A stretch of 64,000 bases of DNA from UBA668 sp041918155 (GTDB lineage: Bacteria; Actinomycetota; Acidimicrobiia; Acidimicrobiales; Ilumatobacteraceae), in the NCBI GenBank assembly GCA_041918155.1, contig JAYRWH010000090.1, positions 6,954 through 70,953 on the forward strand. The letters run 5' to 3'. Of the stretch, positions 49,894 through 59,364 are shown piece after piece (the stretch's first letter is position 1; every line of letters starts with the position of its first letter). The translations under genes and the position numbers were made by a program. Below the pieces are notes generated by a model. The model was not told where the DNA came from. It saw nothing but the letters and a program-made list of their open reading frames with translations, and did no database searches.

Positions 49894-52800
49894 ATGAACC
49901 GAGGTGAAGGCCGTGGTACGGGCGGCGAGTTCCTGGCGGAACGCTGCCGCGCGTTCGAGCTTGAGGTGCTCGTAACCGCGCACCTTGTCGGGCAGGGTGG
50001 CGATGGCCACCACCTCGGCCAGGTTCTCCGCGGTGACATGGGGCAGGAGCGCGTCGATCGCAGCGATGTACTCGGGCACCATCGCCCGCTCGACGCGGCG
50101 CACCGTGGCCCAGCCGAACACGTCGAAGGGCGTGCCGCGCAGGTGACGTAGCGCCCGCAGGGTGGCGAACGCGGGGCGCGACCAGCGGCCGAAGTCGATC
50201 TTGCGCTTCCAGCCGACGGCGCGGAGCATCGGCGGGTGCAGCACCCAGGTGACCTTCGCCGTACGGCCACCGACGGCCTGCGCCTGCGCGCGCGTGGCGG
50301 GCAGCAGCAGCAGGCGGGCGACCTCGTACTCATCCTTGTAGGCCATCAGCTTGTGCAGGTGGCGGGCGACGGCCTCGGTGAGCTCGTCGTGGCCGAGGGC
50401 GGCGACGCGCTCGATCACCGCGTCGAAGCGCTTGGCGTAGCGCTCCGACTGGTAGCCGACGAGATCTGCGTGCAGGCGGTCGCGCAGCGGTTCCTCGTCG
50501 TCGGCGGCGCCGGCCGCCGGGAACCCGGCCTCTGCCTCCACGACCGCGGGATCAGCAGCCCACGCGCGGCCCCACGTGAACGCGGCCAGGTTCTTCTTCA
50601 CCGCGGTGCCGTTGAGGTCGATGACGCGCTCCACGACTTCGGGGGCGAGCGGCACGAGCCCCTGTTGCACGGCGACGCCGAGCATGAACACGTTCACCGT
50701 GCTGTCGTCGCCGAGGATCGCCTTGACGATGCGATGAGCATCGACGCGGCTGATGTTCGCGGCCGTGCGGCCGAGCCGGTCGGTGACCTCGGCGGTGGGG
50801 TAGGGCCGCTCGGGGTGGGTGACCATGCCGCCGGTGGGCACGGCTGCGGTGTTGACGATGGCCTTCGTGTACCCAGCCGACAAAGTGGTGATCGTGGCAT
50901 CGGCGCTGCCGACGAGCTGGTCGAAGGCGAGCAGCACGTCGACCGCGCCGGTCTTGGCCTTGTTCGACGGAACGGGCTCGTCGCGCGACAGGCGCAGGTC
51001 GCTGACGACGGGCCCGGCCTTCTGCGACAACCCGGTCTGGTCGAGGCCGCGCACATGGAAGCCGGCGAGCATGGCTGCTGTGCCGATGATCTGCGAGGCG
51101 GTGACCACACCGGTGCCACCGATGCCCGCCATGCGGATCGTGAGGTCGGCGGTCGATCCGGAGGCGGCCGGAGAAGGTGCCGGGACTGTAGGGAGGGTGC
51201 GGTCCGCCGCCGACCCCCGCCGAGGTGTTACCGCGGGGCTCACCGCGACCTTCATGAACGCAGGGCAATCGCCCTCGACGCACGTGAAGTCGAGGTTGCA
51301 CGAGTCCTGGTCGATGCGCGTCTTGCGGCCGAAGGGCGTGTCGACCGGCTGCACCGACAGGCAGTTGCTCTTGTCGGCGCAGTCGCCGCACCCTTCGCAC
51401 ACGCGCTCGTTGATCACGACCCGGAACGGCGGCGTCTCGATCTTGCCGCGCTTGCGGTCGCGACGCTTCTCGGCCGCGCACCGCTGATCGTGGATGAGCA
51501 CGGTGCAACCGCGCTCCCACGACAGCTCCTCCTGGGCCTCCTGCAGGCGGGTGCGGCCCCACACCTTCACGCCCGACGGCACGTCCACCATGCGGTAGCG
51601 GTGCAGCTCGTCGGTCGTGATGATGATCCGCTGCACCCCTTGGGCGAGCAGCACCTTGCAGAGGTCGAGTACAGAGAGCTGGCCGAAGGGCAGTTGGCCG
51701 CCGGTCATCGACACGGCGCCGTTGTAGAGGATCTTGTAGGTGATGTTGACACCGTTCGCGATCGCCCCGCGGATGGCAGTCATCCCGCTGTGGAACAGGG
51801 TGCCGTCGCCCAGGTTCTGCACCAGGTGCTCGTCGTCCACGAACGGCGCCATCCCGAACCACTGGGCGCCCTCGTTGCCCATCGAGGTGAGGCCCACGAG
51901 GTGTCCGTGGGCTCCGGGCTCGGCCATCATCACCAGGCTGTGGCAGCCGATGCCGGCACCCACGAGTGTGTCGGCCGGCGCCTTCGTGCTGCGGTTGTGC
52001 GGGCACCCGGAGCAGAAGTACGGGGTGCGATTGACGCTGAGCGGGATGAGTTGGCGCGCCGCCGGCGGTTCGGGGGTCATGTGGTCGGCGAGGCGTTGTT
52101 GCAGGCGCTTGCGGAGGATGGGGGCGATCGTGTCCGCCTCCACCGCGCCGGTGAACGGGAACAGCGGCGAGTCGTCGGGCGCCCGCTTGCCGTACACGAC
52201 GGGCGCGTTGGCCCGCCCGTAGAGCGCGTCCTTGACCGCCCATTCGAGGTTCTGTGCCTTCTCCTCGATCACCACGACTTCCTGCAGTCCCTCGGCGAAC
52301 TCGCGGATCTGGCCGGGATCGATCGGGATCGGCATGTCGAGGTGGAACAGGCGGATGCCCGCGGCACGCAGATCGTCGGTGGAGCGGAAGCCGAGCGTGC
52401 GCAGCGCCTCGAGGGTCTCGTGGAACGTGTACCCGGGCGAGACGATGCCGATCCAGTCGCTCGGGCCGCGCACCTCGATGCGGTTGAGCTGGTTGAGCAC
52501 GCCGTACTCGCGCGCCAACTCCAGGCGCACCTCGTGGAACTCGCGCTCGAGCTCGCGGGTGCTGGGCGTGATGACGTTGCCGTTCGGTCGTGGCACCCAC
52601 AGTCGGCCGTTGACCTCGACAGTGGGGATGATCGGGTTCATCCGCTCGGCATGCAGTTCCACCGAGCCGGTTCCATCGGCGACACCTTCCACGACCTTGA
52701 TGCCCGGCCACACACCGCAGGCGCGTGACATCGCGATCGCGTGGCGGCCGAGGTCGATGGCCTCCTGCACGTCGCCGGGGTAGATGATCGGCATGTTGAG

Positions 52801-53304
52801 ATCGACGAGCGTCGCCCCGCTGGAGGACGGCAGGGTGCTGCTCTTGGCGGTGGGGTCGTCGCCGACGATCGCCACCGCGCCGCCCATCGGTGAGGTACCG
52901 GCGAACACGGCGTGGCGCAGAGCGTCACTGGCGCGATCGAGGCCGGGGGCCTTGCCGTACCAGATGCCGATGATGCCGTCGTAGCGGCACGAGTCGAGGG
53001 TGACCGCCAGCTGCGAGCCCATCACAGCGGTGGCCGCGAGTTCTTCGTTCATGCCCGGCTGGAACACCATGTGCAGCCCGTCGGCCGCGGCCAGCTTTGC
53101 GGCTGCCTGCACATCGCGGTCGTACCCGGCCAGCGGGCTGCCCGGGTAGCCGCTGATGTACGCGGCGGTCACGAGGCCAGCGCGACGGTCGGCGCGCAAC
53201 TGCTCGTACGGCAGCCGGGCCAAGGCCTGCGAGCCGCTGAGGAACGCCCTCCCCTCGTCGAGCCGGTACCGGTCGTTCAACTCGTAGGTGTCGATCAGCG
53301 CCAT
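49882..53304 (-). CDS. Fused indolepyruvate (2-oxoacid) ferredoxin oxidoreductase
   Basis: A 1140-residue single-chain oxidoreductase that converts aryl- or branched-chain 2-oxoacids to acyl-CoA, reducing ferredoxin. The N-terminal half is IorA-like: ISGYPGSPLAGYDRD (pyrimidine domain) and GIGCHSLV...GNEGAQWFGMAPF, HNLGDGT-like ThDP domain (QNLGDGTLFHSG). A ferredoxin insert has CEGCGDCADKSNC and CNLDFTCVEGDCP. After about residue 735 the IorB-like gamma domain begins (IRMAGIGGTGVVTASQIIGTAAMLAG). This fusion is the form common in aerobic bacteria. Start ATG 53304. Confidence 0.93.
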   Translation of the reverse strand: MALIDTYELNDRYRLDEGRAFLSGSQALARLPYEQLRADRRAGLVTAAYISGYPGSPLAGYDRDVQAAAKLAAADGLHMVFQPGMNEELAATAVMGSQLAVTLDSCRYDGIIGIWYGKAPGLDRASDALRHAVFAGTSPMGGAVAIVGDDPTAKSSTLPSSSGATLVDLNMPIIYPGDVQEAIDLGRHAIAMSRACGVWPGIKVVEGVADGTGSVELHAERMNPIIPTVEVNGRLWVPRPNGNVITPSTRELEREFHEVRLELAREYGVLNQLNRIEVRGPSDWIGIVSPGYTFHETLEALRTLGFRSTDDLRAAGIRLFHLDMPIPIDPGQIREFAEGLQEVVVIEEKAQNLEWAVKDALYGRANAPVVYGKRAPDDSPLFPFTGAVEADTIAPILRKRLQQRLADHMTPEPPAARQLIPLSVNRTPYFCSGCPHNRSTKAPADTLVGAGIGCHSLVMMAEPGAHGHLVGLTSMGNEGAQWFGMAPFVDDEHLVQNLGDGTLFHSGMTAIRGAIANGVNITYKILYNGAVSMTGGQLPFGQLSVLDLCKVLLAQGVQRIIITTDELHRYRMVDVPSGVKVWGRTRLQEAQEELSWERGCTVLIHDQRCAAEKRRDRKRGKIETPPFRVVINERVCEGCGDCADKSNCLSVQPVDTPFGRKTRIDQDSCNLDFTCVEGDCPAFMKVAVSPAVTPRRGSAADRTLPTVPAPSPAASGSTADLTIRMAGIGGTGVVTASQIIGTAAMLAGFHVRGLDQTGLSQKAGPVVSDLRLSRDEPVPSNKAKTGAVDVLLAFDQLVGSADATITTLSAGYTKAIVNTAAVPTGGMVTHPERPYPTAEVTDRLGRTAANISRVDAHRIVKAILGDDSTVNVFMLGVAVQQGLVPLAPEVVERVIDLNGTAVKKNLAAFTWGRAWAADPAVVEAEAGFPAAGAADDEEPLRDRLHADLVGYQSERYAKRFDAVIERVAALGHDELTEAVARHLHKLMAYKDEYEVARLLLLPATRAQAQAVGGRTAKVTWVLHPPMLRAVGWKRKIDFGRWSRPAFATLRALRHLRGTPFDVFGWATVRRVERAMVPEYIAAIDALLPHVTAENLAEVVAIATLPDKVRGYEHLKLERAAAFRQELAARTTAFTSVHVTH

Positions 53305-53370
53305 GACTGCTCATGTTGCCATCTTCCGGAGCACCCCGGTCACCAGGCACAATGTCGACGTGGTGCCGTC

Positions 53371-53868
53371 GTGACCCCCGCCATTATCGCCCTCACCGCT
53401 GCCGGCGTGGCCTTCACCGTGCACGAGTTCGGCCACGAATCGGGTGAACGCAACTACGGCCAGATGGCGGCCGAGGCGCTCGCTGTCGAGCCCGAGCGGG
53501 TGTTCAAGACGCTGCTCGCCGATCTTGCCGTGGAGGGCCGCACCGAGCAGGTGGTGGGGATCGTGCCCGTGAGCAGCCAGTTGTCGCTGCGCGAACTGGC
53601 CGCGGCGCTGGGCGGCAAGCGGGCCGAGATGTGCAAGCCCGATGTCGCCGAGCGGGTCACGGGCTATGTGGTGGGCGGGATCAGCCCGTTCGGGCAGAAG
53701 AAGCGACTGCGCACGGCGATCGACGAGACGTGCATCTTGTTCGACACGATCTTCGTCAGCGGTGGCAAGCGCGGGCTCGATCTGGAGATCGCCGCCGACG
53801 TGCTCGTCGAGGTGCTATGCGCTGTCGTGGCCCCGATCGCCACGGAGCGCTCGCTCAGCCGCGGTTGA
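53371..53868 (+). CDS. ybaK: YbaK-type Cys-tRNA(Pro) deacylase
   Basis: A 165-residue trans-editing deacylase that hydrolyses mischarged Cys-tRNA(Pro). Conserved elements are VFKTLLADLAVEG, VVGIVPVSSQLSLRELAAALGGKRAEMC, and GYVVGGISPFGQKKRLRTAIDE, including the catalytic-site Lys and GGISPFG loop. The start is GTG 53371, 66 bases from the divergent indolepyruvate gene. Its 3' end overlaps the ABC permease gene by 14 bases. Confidence 0.93.
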   Translation: MTPAIIALTAAGVAFTVHEFGHESGERNYGQMAAEALAVEPERVFKTLLADLAVEGRTEQVVGIVPVSSQLSLRELAAALGGKRAEMCKPDVAERVTGYVVGGISPFGQKKRLRTAIDETCILFDTIFVSGGKRGLDLEIAADVLVEVLCAVVAPIATERSLSRG

Positions 53869-54652
53869 CGCGCCCGCGCAGGGCGGTGAAGGCGAGCGTG
53901 AAGCTCAGCGCGCCCATGCCCACCACCGCGAGCAAGCCCTTGCCGATCGTGCCCCACTCCCAGCCGTCCTGCAGCAGCGCTCGCATCGCCGCGAGCAGGT
54001 AGGTGGTGGGGTTGAATCTCGCGGCGGTCGCCAGCCAGCCCGTCATCGCCTGCTGGGGCAGGTAGGCGGTGGTGAGGAAGGCAAACGGGAAGAACAGCAA
54101 GAACGCGTTGTTCACCGCCGTCGGGTTTCCGGTGCGCAGCGCGATCGAATACGGAAAGCCGGTGAAGGCCAGGCCCCACACTCCGGCGATCGCCAGGAAC
54201 GCCAGGCAGCCGAGCGGGCCGGTGGCGACATGGATGCCGAGGATCAGCCCGAGCAGGGTGACCGGAATGGCGAGCGCGACGATGAGCGCGAGATCGGCCG
54301 TCATCAGTCCGAGAAGGAGGGTGCCGCGGCGCACCGGCGTGAGCAGCAGGCGATCGAGGTAGCCGTCCTGGATGTCCATTACGAGCGACGTGGCGCGACT
54401 GACGCCGGTGACGGCGAACACCACCGCCACGGGGAGTTGGAACGCCTTGTAGTCGAAGCCCGCCGGGAACTTGCCTTCCACGAACGACTGCAGCGCGCCG
54501 ACGTTGACCACGAAGAAGAACAGAGGGATGGCCAGGGCCGGGCCGAACGCCTCCGGGTCGCGCCACGTGAGGCGCAGCGCCCTCAGCGCGACCGTGCGCC
54601 AGTCGGCGACAAAGCCGGCCGCGCGGGGATGCACGCGCTCGCTGACGTTCAT
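53855..54652 (-). CDS. ABC-2 type transporter permease
   Basis: A 265-residue permease with six helices, for example AIPLFFFVVNVGALQSFVEG, DLALIVALAIPVTLLGLILGI and AFLLFFPFAFLTTAYLPQQAM with a typical ABC-2 motif. It works with the preceding DrrA-like ATPase in exporting lipids or drugs. ATGA overlap with the ATPase gene. Convergent with ybaK. Confidence 0.9.
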   Translation of the reverse strand: MNVSERVHPRAAGFVADWRTVALRALRLTWRDPEAFGPALAIPLFFFVVNVGALQSFVEGKFPAGFDYKAFQLPVAVVFAVTGVSRATSLVMDIQDGYLDRLLLTPVRRGTLLLGLMTADLALIVALAIPVTLLGLILGIHVATGPLGCLAFLAIAGVWGLAFTGFPYSIALRTGNPTAVNNAFLLFFPFAFLTTAYLPQQAMTGWLATAARFNPTTYLLAAMRALLQDGWEWGTIGKGLLAVVGMGALSFTLAFTALRGRVNRG

Positions 54653-55614
54653 CTGGCGTCCTCCTGCATGCGTCCACCGGTGATGTGCAAGAACACGTCG
54701 TCGAGCGTGGGCGTGCGCAGGGTGAGCCCCTCCACATGGATACCGGCATCGGCAAGCGCGACGGCGACCGGGCTGATGGCTGCTGCTCCATGATCCACCG
54801 ACATCACCACCTCCTCGCCGGCCACCTCCACCCGATCCACCTGGGGCAACGGCTCGACCACCGCAGCCACTCTGGCGCCGTCGGCGTGGGCCACGCGGGC
54901 GACGATCACATCGCTACCGATCGAGCGCTTCAGCTCGGCCGGCGTACCCTCGGCGACGATTCGCCCGTGGGCGATGATGCCCACCCTGTCGGCGAGCGCG
55001 TCGGCCTCTTCCAGGTACTGGGTGGTGAGGAAGATCGTCATGCCGAGTTGCTCGTTGAGGTGCCGCACCTCGGCCCACACGGCGGCTCGGCTGGTGGGAT
55101 CGAGCCCGGTGGTGGGCTCGTCGAGGAACAGCACCTCGGGTTGGTGGACGAGTGCCGCGGCGAGGTCGAGGCGGCGCTTCATGCCGCCCGAGTAGGTGCT
55201 GATCCGCCGGTCGATCGCGTCGCCGATGTCGACCAGCACGAGCAGCTCGGCCACCCGCTGCAAGCGTTCCCCGCGGTGCAGGCCGTACAGCCGACACTGC
55301 AGGTCGAGCAGCTCGCGGCCAGTTTGCTTCGGGTCGAGCGCGGCGTCCTGCAGGGCCACGCCGATGCGCAGGCGTACCTTCTCGGCATCGACGGCGACGT
55401 CGTAGCCGGCCACCTGCGCGGTGCCGGCGGTGGGGCGCAGCAACGTGGTGAGCATGCGCACCGTCGTGCTCTTGCCCGCGCCGTTGGGGCCGAGGAACCC
55501 ATACACCTCACCGGGCACCACCTGGAGATCGACCCCAGCCACGGCCTCGGTGTCGCCGAAGCTGCGGGCGAGACCGCGGGCCTGGATTGCGGCAGAGTCG
55601 GGACTGGGTACCAC
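54649..55614 (-). CDS. DrrA-like ABC transporter ATP-binding protein
   Basis: A 321-residue ATPase. Walker A LGPNGAGKST, the Q-loop LQDAALDPKQTGRELL, signature YSGGMKRRLDLAAAL, Walker B VLFLDEPTTGLD, and the C-terminal DUF4162-like part (LRTPTLDDVFLHITG). This is the daunorubicin-resistance (DrrA) type, used for export of hydrophobic molecules. Start is GTG 55614. The gene is linked to the M48 protease upstream and the permease downstream. Confidence 0.92.
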   Translation of the reverse strand: MVPSPDSAAIQARGLARSFGDTEAVAGVDLQVVPGEVYGFLGPNGAGKSTTVRMLTTLLRPTAGTAQVAGYDVAVDAEKVRLRIGVALQDAALDPKQTGRELLDLQCRLYGLHRGERLQRVAELLVLVDIGDAIDRRISTYSGGMKRRLDLAAALVHQPEVLFLDEPTTGLDPTSRAAVWAEVRHLNEQLGMTIFLTTQYLEEADALADRVGIIAHGRIVAEGTPAELKRSIGSDVIVARVAHADGARVAAVVEPLPQVDRVEVAGEEVVMSVDHGAAAISPVAVALADAGIHVEGLTLRTPTLDDVFLHITGGRMQEDAR

Positions 55615-55625
55615 GCCTGCCGACG

Positions 55626-56540
55626 CTAGCTGCGCGTCCCTGCCCGGCGGCGGAGCATCGCCTCGATGCGCAAGATGCGCGTGCGGGCCGGCGGATGGCT
55701 GGCGGCGAGCCGCTCGCGCCAGGTGTGCGGGCGCTCGTCGCCGAACTCGGCCATCACCCGGCGCAGAGCCATGGCGAGCGGCTTGCCGAAGCCCATCTCC
55801 ACCGCCCTCGTGTCGGCCTGGAGTTCGCTCCCGTGGCCGACGGCGTTGGCCAGCGCGCTCTGCAGCAGGAGGGCGCTGAGGAACACCCACGACACGGCGG
55901 TGAGGAGCGCGCCAACGGTGCGGCCGAGGAGGGTGGCCGCCGCGGACTGCCGGGCGAAGCTGTCCGTGGCCGCCGCGGCGACGTTCTGCAGGAAGAAGCC
56001 GATACGGGCCAACAGGAGCACGGGGACCGACAACCACTGGCCGAAGGTGAGCGCTGTCGTGTGCAGGCCGAGATGGTGGCTCAGCTCGTGGGCGAGCACA
56101 CCGCTCAGCTCGTCGCGCGGCAGGGCGTCGAGCGCGTACGAGGTGACCACGACGAGGTGGCCACCGCAGGCATACGCGTTCAGCTCGTTCGACGGCAGCA
56201 CCGCGAGGACGTAGCGTCGCTGCGGCAAATCGTTGATCTGCAGCACAGGGCGCCACGCCGGCGCGAGCACCACCCGCTCGTCGTGGGTCGGCCGGCGGGC
56301 GCCGAGCAGGGGAGCGAGCACCCACACCTGGACCGGCCTGAGGAAGAGCAGGACGACGGCGGCGAGGTGCCCGAGCGCGAACCACAGGAACGGCACACCG
56401 AAGGCCCAACGAAAGGGCAGCCACCAGACAGCGATCGCCAACAACCACACGGGCGCGACGGCGACCACCGGGGCGAGAGCCGTTACCGCCGACGTTTCGA
56501 GGCTGCGGCGCGTCGCTCGATGCGAACCTCTGATGTTCAC
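55626..56540 (-). CDS. M48-family membrane metalloprotease (HtpX-like)
   Basis: A 304-residue zinc protease. Two N-terminal helices (residues about 17-72), zinc-binding HELSH (151-155) after NAYACGGHLVVVTSYAL, two central helices (about 175-215) and third ligand in SELQADTRAVEMG. It probably degrades membrane proteins. GTG 56540 is chosen because the longer frame runs antisense to the next gene; it is divergent to the HD-GYP gene. The 11-base gap to the ABC ATPase suggests one operon. Confidence 0.88.
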   Translation of the reverse strand: MNIRGSHRATRRSLETSAVTALAPVVAVAPVWLLAIAVWWLPFRWAFGVPFLWFALGHLAAVVLLFLRPVQVWVLAPLLGARRPTHDERVVLAPAWRPVLQINDLPQRRYVLAVLPSNELNAYACGGHLVVVTSYALDALPRDELSGVLAHELSHHLGLHTTALTFGQWLSVPVLLLARIGFFLQNVAAAATDSFARQSAAATLLGRTVGALLTAVSWVFLSALLLQSALANAVGHGSELQADTRAVEMGFGKPLAMALRRVMAEFGDERPHTWRERLAASHPPARTRILRIEAMLRRRAGTRS

Positions 56541-56637
56541 CGCGCCCACGATACGCGGTGGGTAGCCTGCATCCAGCTTGAGTTGACGCCCGCTCGTGCC
56601 GATGCTCTTGCACGGAACCAGGCCGAGGAGGTGACGC

Positions 56638-58386
56638 ATGACGGTGACGGCCCCTCGTTCACAGGGTTCGAACAGTGAGCCTTCCGTGCTCGAACTGCTC
56701 GAGCGCGCCCGAGAGATCGAATCCGTCGACCTCGCCCGCGCCCGTGGGCTCGTGCAGCAGGCGCGTGTGCTCGCCAAGTCGGCGCAGGATCAGATGGGCG
56801 AGGCCGAGGCGCTGTATCGCCTGGCCGAGTTGTCGTACGCCTCCAGCCTCAGCAACGAGGCATTCGCTGTCGCGCTCGAGGCCCGCGAGCTCGCCGCCCA
56901 CTGCGGCTCGGTGAAGACCCAGGTCGCGGCGCTCAACCTGATCGCCGCCGTGCAGTACCACTCGGGCAACTTCTCCGAGGCGCTGGCCTCGGCGTATGCC
57001 GCGCTGGAGCTGTACCGCAGCACGGGTGAGCGCTCCAGCGAGGGACTGCTGCTCAACTCGATCGCCGTCATCCAGCACGGCCTGAAAGACACCGATCGGG
57101 CGATCGTCACCTACGAGGCGGCCCTCATGGCCAACAAGGGCCAGAACCGGCCCGATCTCGACGCGATCACGCTCGCGAACATGGCCAAGGTGCGCGCCGA
57201 CCGCCATGAAGATCTGCTCGCAGTCAGCCTCGGCGAGTCCGCGCTCGCGCTGGCCCGCGAGCATTCCCCCGAGTTCATCACCGAGATCCTGGCCCGGCTG
57301 GCGATGGCCTACACGGCGTTGTCCGCGCTCGATCGGTCCGCGGCGTGTCTCGACGAGGCCGACGGCCTGTTGCGCGACCGCACAGACCGGCGGCTGGCGC
57401 TATCGCCCGGGAGTGTTGTCACTGTTCGCATCGCCCGTGGTGAGCTGTATGTCGGCCAGCACCTGCGCGACCATGCGCTGCGCGAGTGGGCCGAGGCGCT
57501 GGAGATCGCCACCAAGGCGAACATGAGCGAGGTGTCGCTACAGCTGCGCGAGAAGCTGGCCAACCTCTGCAAGGAGATGGGGCGCTTCGACCAGGCGCTC
57601 GCCCACCAGGAGGAGCGGTTCAAGCTCAATGAGGAGATGTTCAACCGGGGCACGGATCTGCGAATCCGCACCCTGCAGATCCAGCACGACACCGAGGCGT
57701 CACGGCAGCAGGCCGAGATCCTTCGCCTGCGCACCACAGAGCTGGAGCAGATGGTCGCGCTCCGCACGGGTGAACTCGAGTCGTTCCAGGTCGAGTCGCT
57801 ACAGCGGGTGGCGATCATGGCGGAGTTCCGCGATGCGCGCACCCACTCACACCCGGTAGAGGTGGCCGACCTGTCGGCCGAGATCGCTGCGGAACATGGC
57901 CTCGAGGCCGAATCCGTCGACCGGCTCCGCGTGGCCGCCCGGCTGCACGACATCGGCAAGGTCGGCGTACCCGACCAGATCCTGTTGAAGCCCGGGCCGC
58001 TCACCTCCGACGAGTACGAGTTCGTGAAGGCGCACACGATGCTGGGCGCGGAGATTCTCGCCGGCGCGGCCTCGCCCGCCATCCATCTCGGTGCGGAACT
58101 CGCGCTCACCCACCACGAGCGGTGGGACGGCACGGGCTACCCGCGGGGCCTCAAGGGGAACGAGATCCCGCTGAGCGGTCGCATCGTCGCCATCGCCGAC
58201 GTGTACCAGACCCTTGTCAGCGAGCGGGTCTACAAGCGGGCGTGGACGCCACTCGAAGCGGTGCACTTCATCGTCGCCGGGCGCGGGACCCAGTTCGACC
58301 CCGTGCTCGTCGAGGCGTTCGTCACCGTGATGCTGCGCCGTCACCCGTCGTTGGCTGCCGACGGCGACCCGTCAACGCCTGCGTGA
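56638..58386 (+). CDS. TPR-HD-GYP protein, probable c-di-GMP phosphodiesterase
   Basis: A 582-residue cytosolic protein. Residues about 15-340 form tetratricopeptide-like repeats (for example GLLLNSIAVIQHGLKDTDRAI). A coiled coil (about 345-395) leads to an HD-GYP domain: LHDIGKVGVPDQILLKPGPL with H437-D438, and HHERWDGTGYPRGLKGNEIP with the GYP motif. HD-GYP enzymes hydrolyse cyclic di-GMP. The output could be set by TPR-bound partners. RBS GGAGG lies 6 bases before ATG 56638. The 3' end overlaps tetR by 65 bases on the other strand. Confidence 0.9.
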   Translation: MTVTAPRSQGSNSEPSVLELLERAREIESVDLARARGLVQQARVLAKSAQDQMGEAEALYRLAELSYASSLSNEAFAVALEARELAAHCGSVKTQVAALNLIAAVQYHSGNFSEALASAYAALELYRSTGERSSEGLLLNSIAVIQHGLKDTDRAIVTYEAALMANKGQNRPDLDAITLANMAKVRADRHEDLLAVSLGESALALAREHSPEFITEILARLAMAYTALSALDRSAACLDEADGLLRDRTDRRLALSPGSVVTVRIARGELYVGQHLRDHALREWAEALEIATKANMSEVSLQLREKLANLCKEMGRFDQALAHQEERFKLNEEMFNRGTDLRIRTLQIQHDTEASRQQAEILRLRTTELEQMVALRTGELESFQVESLQRVAIMAEFRDARTHSHPVEVADLSAEIAAEHGLEAESVDRLRVAARLHDIGKVGVPDQILLKPGPLTSDEYEFVKAHTMLGAEILAGAASPAIHLGAELALTHHERWDGTGYPRGLKGNEIPLSGRIVAIADVYQTLVSERVYKRAWTPLEAVHFIVAGRGTQFDPVLVEAFVTVMLRRHPSLAADGDPSTPA

Positions 58387-58957
58387 CCCACTCGCCGGCC
58401 AGCCGGGCAAGGTCGTTGATCGGCATGTCGATGCGACCCGAGCGATGGGCATGGCCGAACGACGACACCGCGCCGAGCACGCCGACGACGTAGAAGTCGG
58501 GATCGCCGTCGGGCACCTCGCCCGTGGCCTGGCCCTCCACCACGAGCCGCCGTACGTCGGAGGCGTACACGTCGCTGCCCTCGCGCATCACCGCCGCGAC
58601 GGCGTCGTCGGTGCGCTCGACATCGAGCAGAGCGAAGTACGGCTGGTGTTCGGCCATGAAGCGCACACTCGCCTCGGTGCCCTGGCAGATGCGGGTGATG
58701 ACATCGGCGTCCGGATCCATCGCTGCCGCCTGGGCGCGGCGCAGAGAGTGGCGCATCGTGCGCACCAGCTCGGCGAACAGCGACTCCTTGGTCGGGAAGT
58801 ACCAGTAGAACAAGCCCTTGGCGACACCAGCGGCCGCGCAGATGTCGCTGATCCGCGTCGCGCCGTAGCCCTTCGCGGTGAAGAGCGCCTCGGCCGCGCG
58901 CAGTAGTTGCTCCTTGCGCTCGCGGCCGTGTTCCGTGTGGGGTCGACCGTCGGGCAC
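58322..58957 (-). CDS. TetR-family transcriptional regulator
   Basis: A 211-residue repressor. The N-terminal helix-turn-helix (AAEALFTAKGYGATRISDICAAAGVAKGLFYWYFPTKESL) is textbook TetR, followed by a helical ligand-binding domain with the gap of a large pocket. Its ligand is unknown. The gene faces the HD-GYP gene and is divergent from the ferredoxin gene, which it may regulate. Confidence 0.92.
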   Translation of the reverse strand: MPDGRPHTEHGRERKEQLLRAAEALFTAKGYGATRISDICAAAGVAKGLFYWYFPTKESLFAELVRTMRHSLRRAQAAAMDPDADVITRICQGTEASVRFMAEHQPYFALLDVERTDDAVAAVMREGSDVYASDVRRLVVEGQATGEVPDGDPDFYVVGVLGAVSSFGHAHRSGRIDMPINDLARLAGEWVTQALTGRRRQPTTGDGAASR

Positions 58958-59039
58958 GGGCCAAGTTCACCAGGCCTTGACCAGCTGGTCAATCTGGCGA
59001 GGATCGGCCCGCTGGCCGTCGCCCGTACACTCGGTACTC

Positions 59040-59351
59040 ATGACCGCGGCCAGGGACGCGCGTATCGCCGCTCGCGAACGCAACCCGAAGTGGAAGTCGC
59101 CGCCGCTGCGCATCGAGGTGCTCGACTGCATCGACTGCGATGTATGCATCGGCCACTGCCCGCCGCGATTCGGGGCGATCTTCCGCCACGGCATTGATGT
59201 CGTCATCGTGCCCGAGCTGTGCAGTGGTTGCGGCCAATGCGTGCCGCCGTGCCCGGTGGACTGCATCCTCCCGTTCCCCGAGTGGGCCGAGCACCCCACC
59301 CCACACTCCTGGTGGCGTGAGCCCGGCGGGCCGGACGACCCGTACCGATGA
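59040..59351 (+). CDS. Ferredoxin with two [4Fe-4S] clusters
   Basis: A 103-residue ferredoxin. Two cysteine motifs: CIDCDVCIGHCPP and CSGCGQCVPPCPVDC, each C-x2-C-x2-C-x3-C. An extra N-terminal 25 residues (RIAARERNPKWKSPPLRIEV) precede the clusters and a proline/tryptophan-rich tail follows. It likely carries electrons for a redox enzyme, perhaps the indolepyruvate oxidoreductase, though nothing in the position proves this. ATG 59040; divergent to tetR. Confidence 0.88.
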   Translation: MTAARDARIAARERNPKWKSPPLRIEVLDCIDCDVCIGHCPPRFGAIFRHGIDVVIVPELCSGCGQCVPPCPVDCILPFPEWAEHPTPHSWWREPGGPDDPYR

Positions 59352-59364
59352 CATACTGCTGCCC

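Noticed and set aside
50236..52728. 830-residue open frame on the + strand
   Set aside because: It lies wholly antisense to the indolepyruvate oxidoreductase, which has complete motifs on the other strand.
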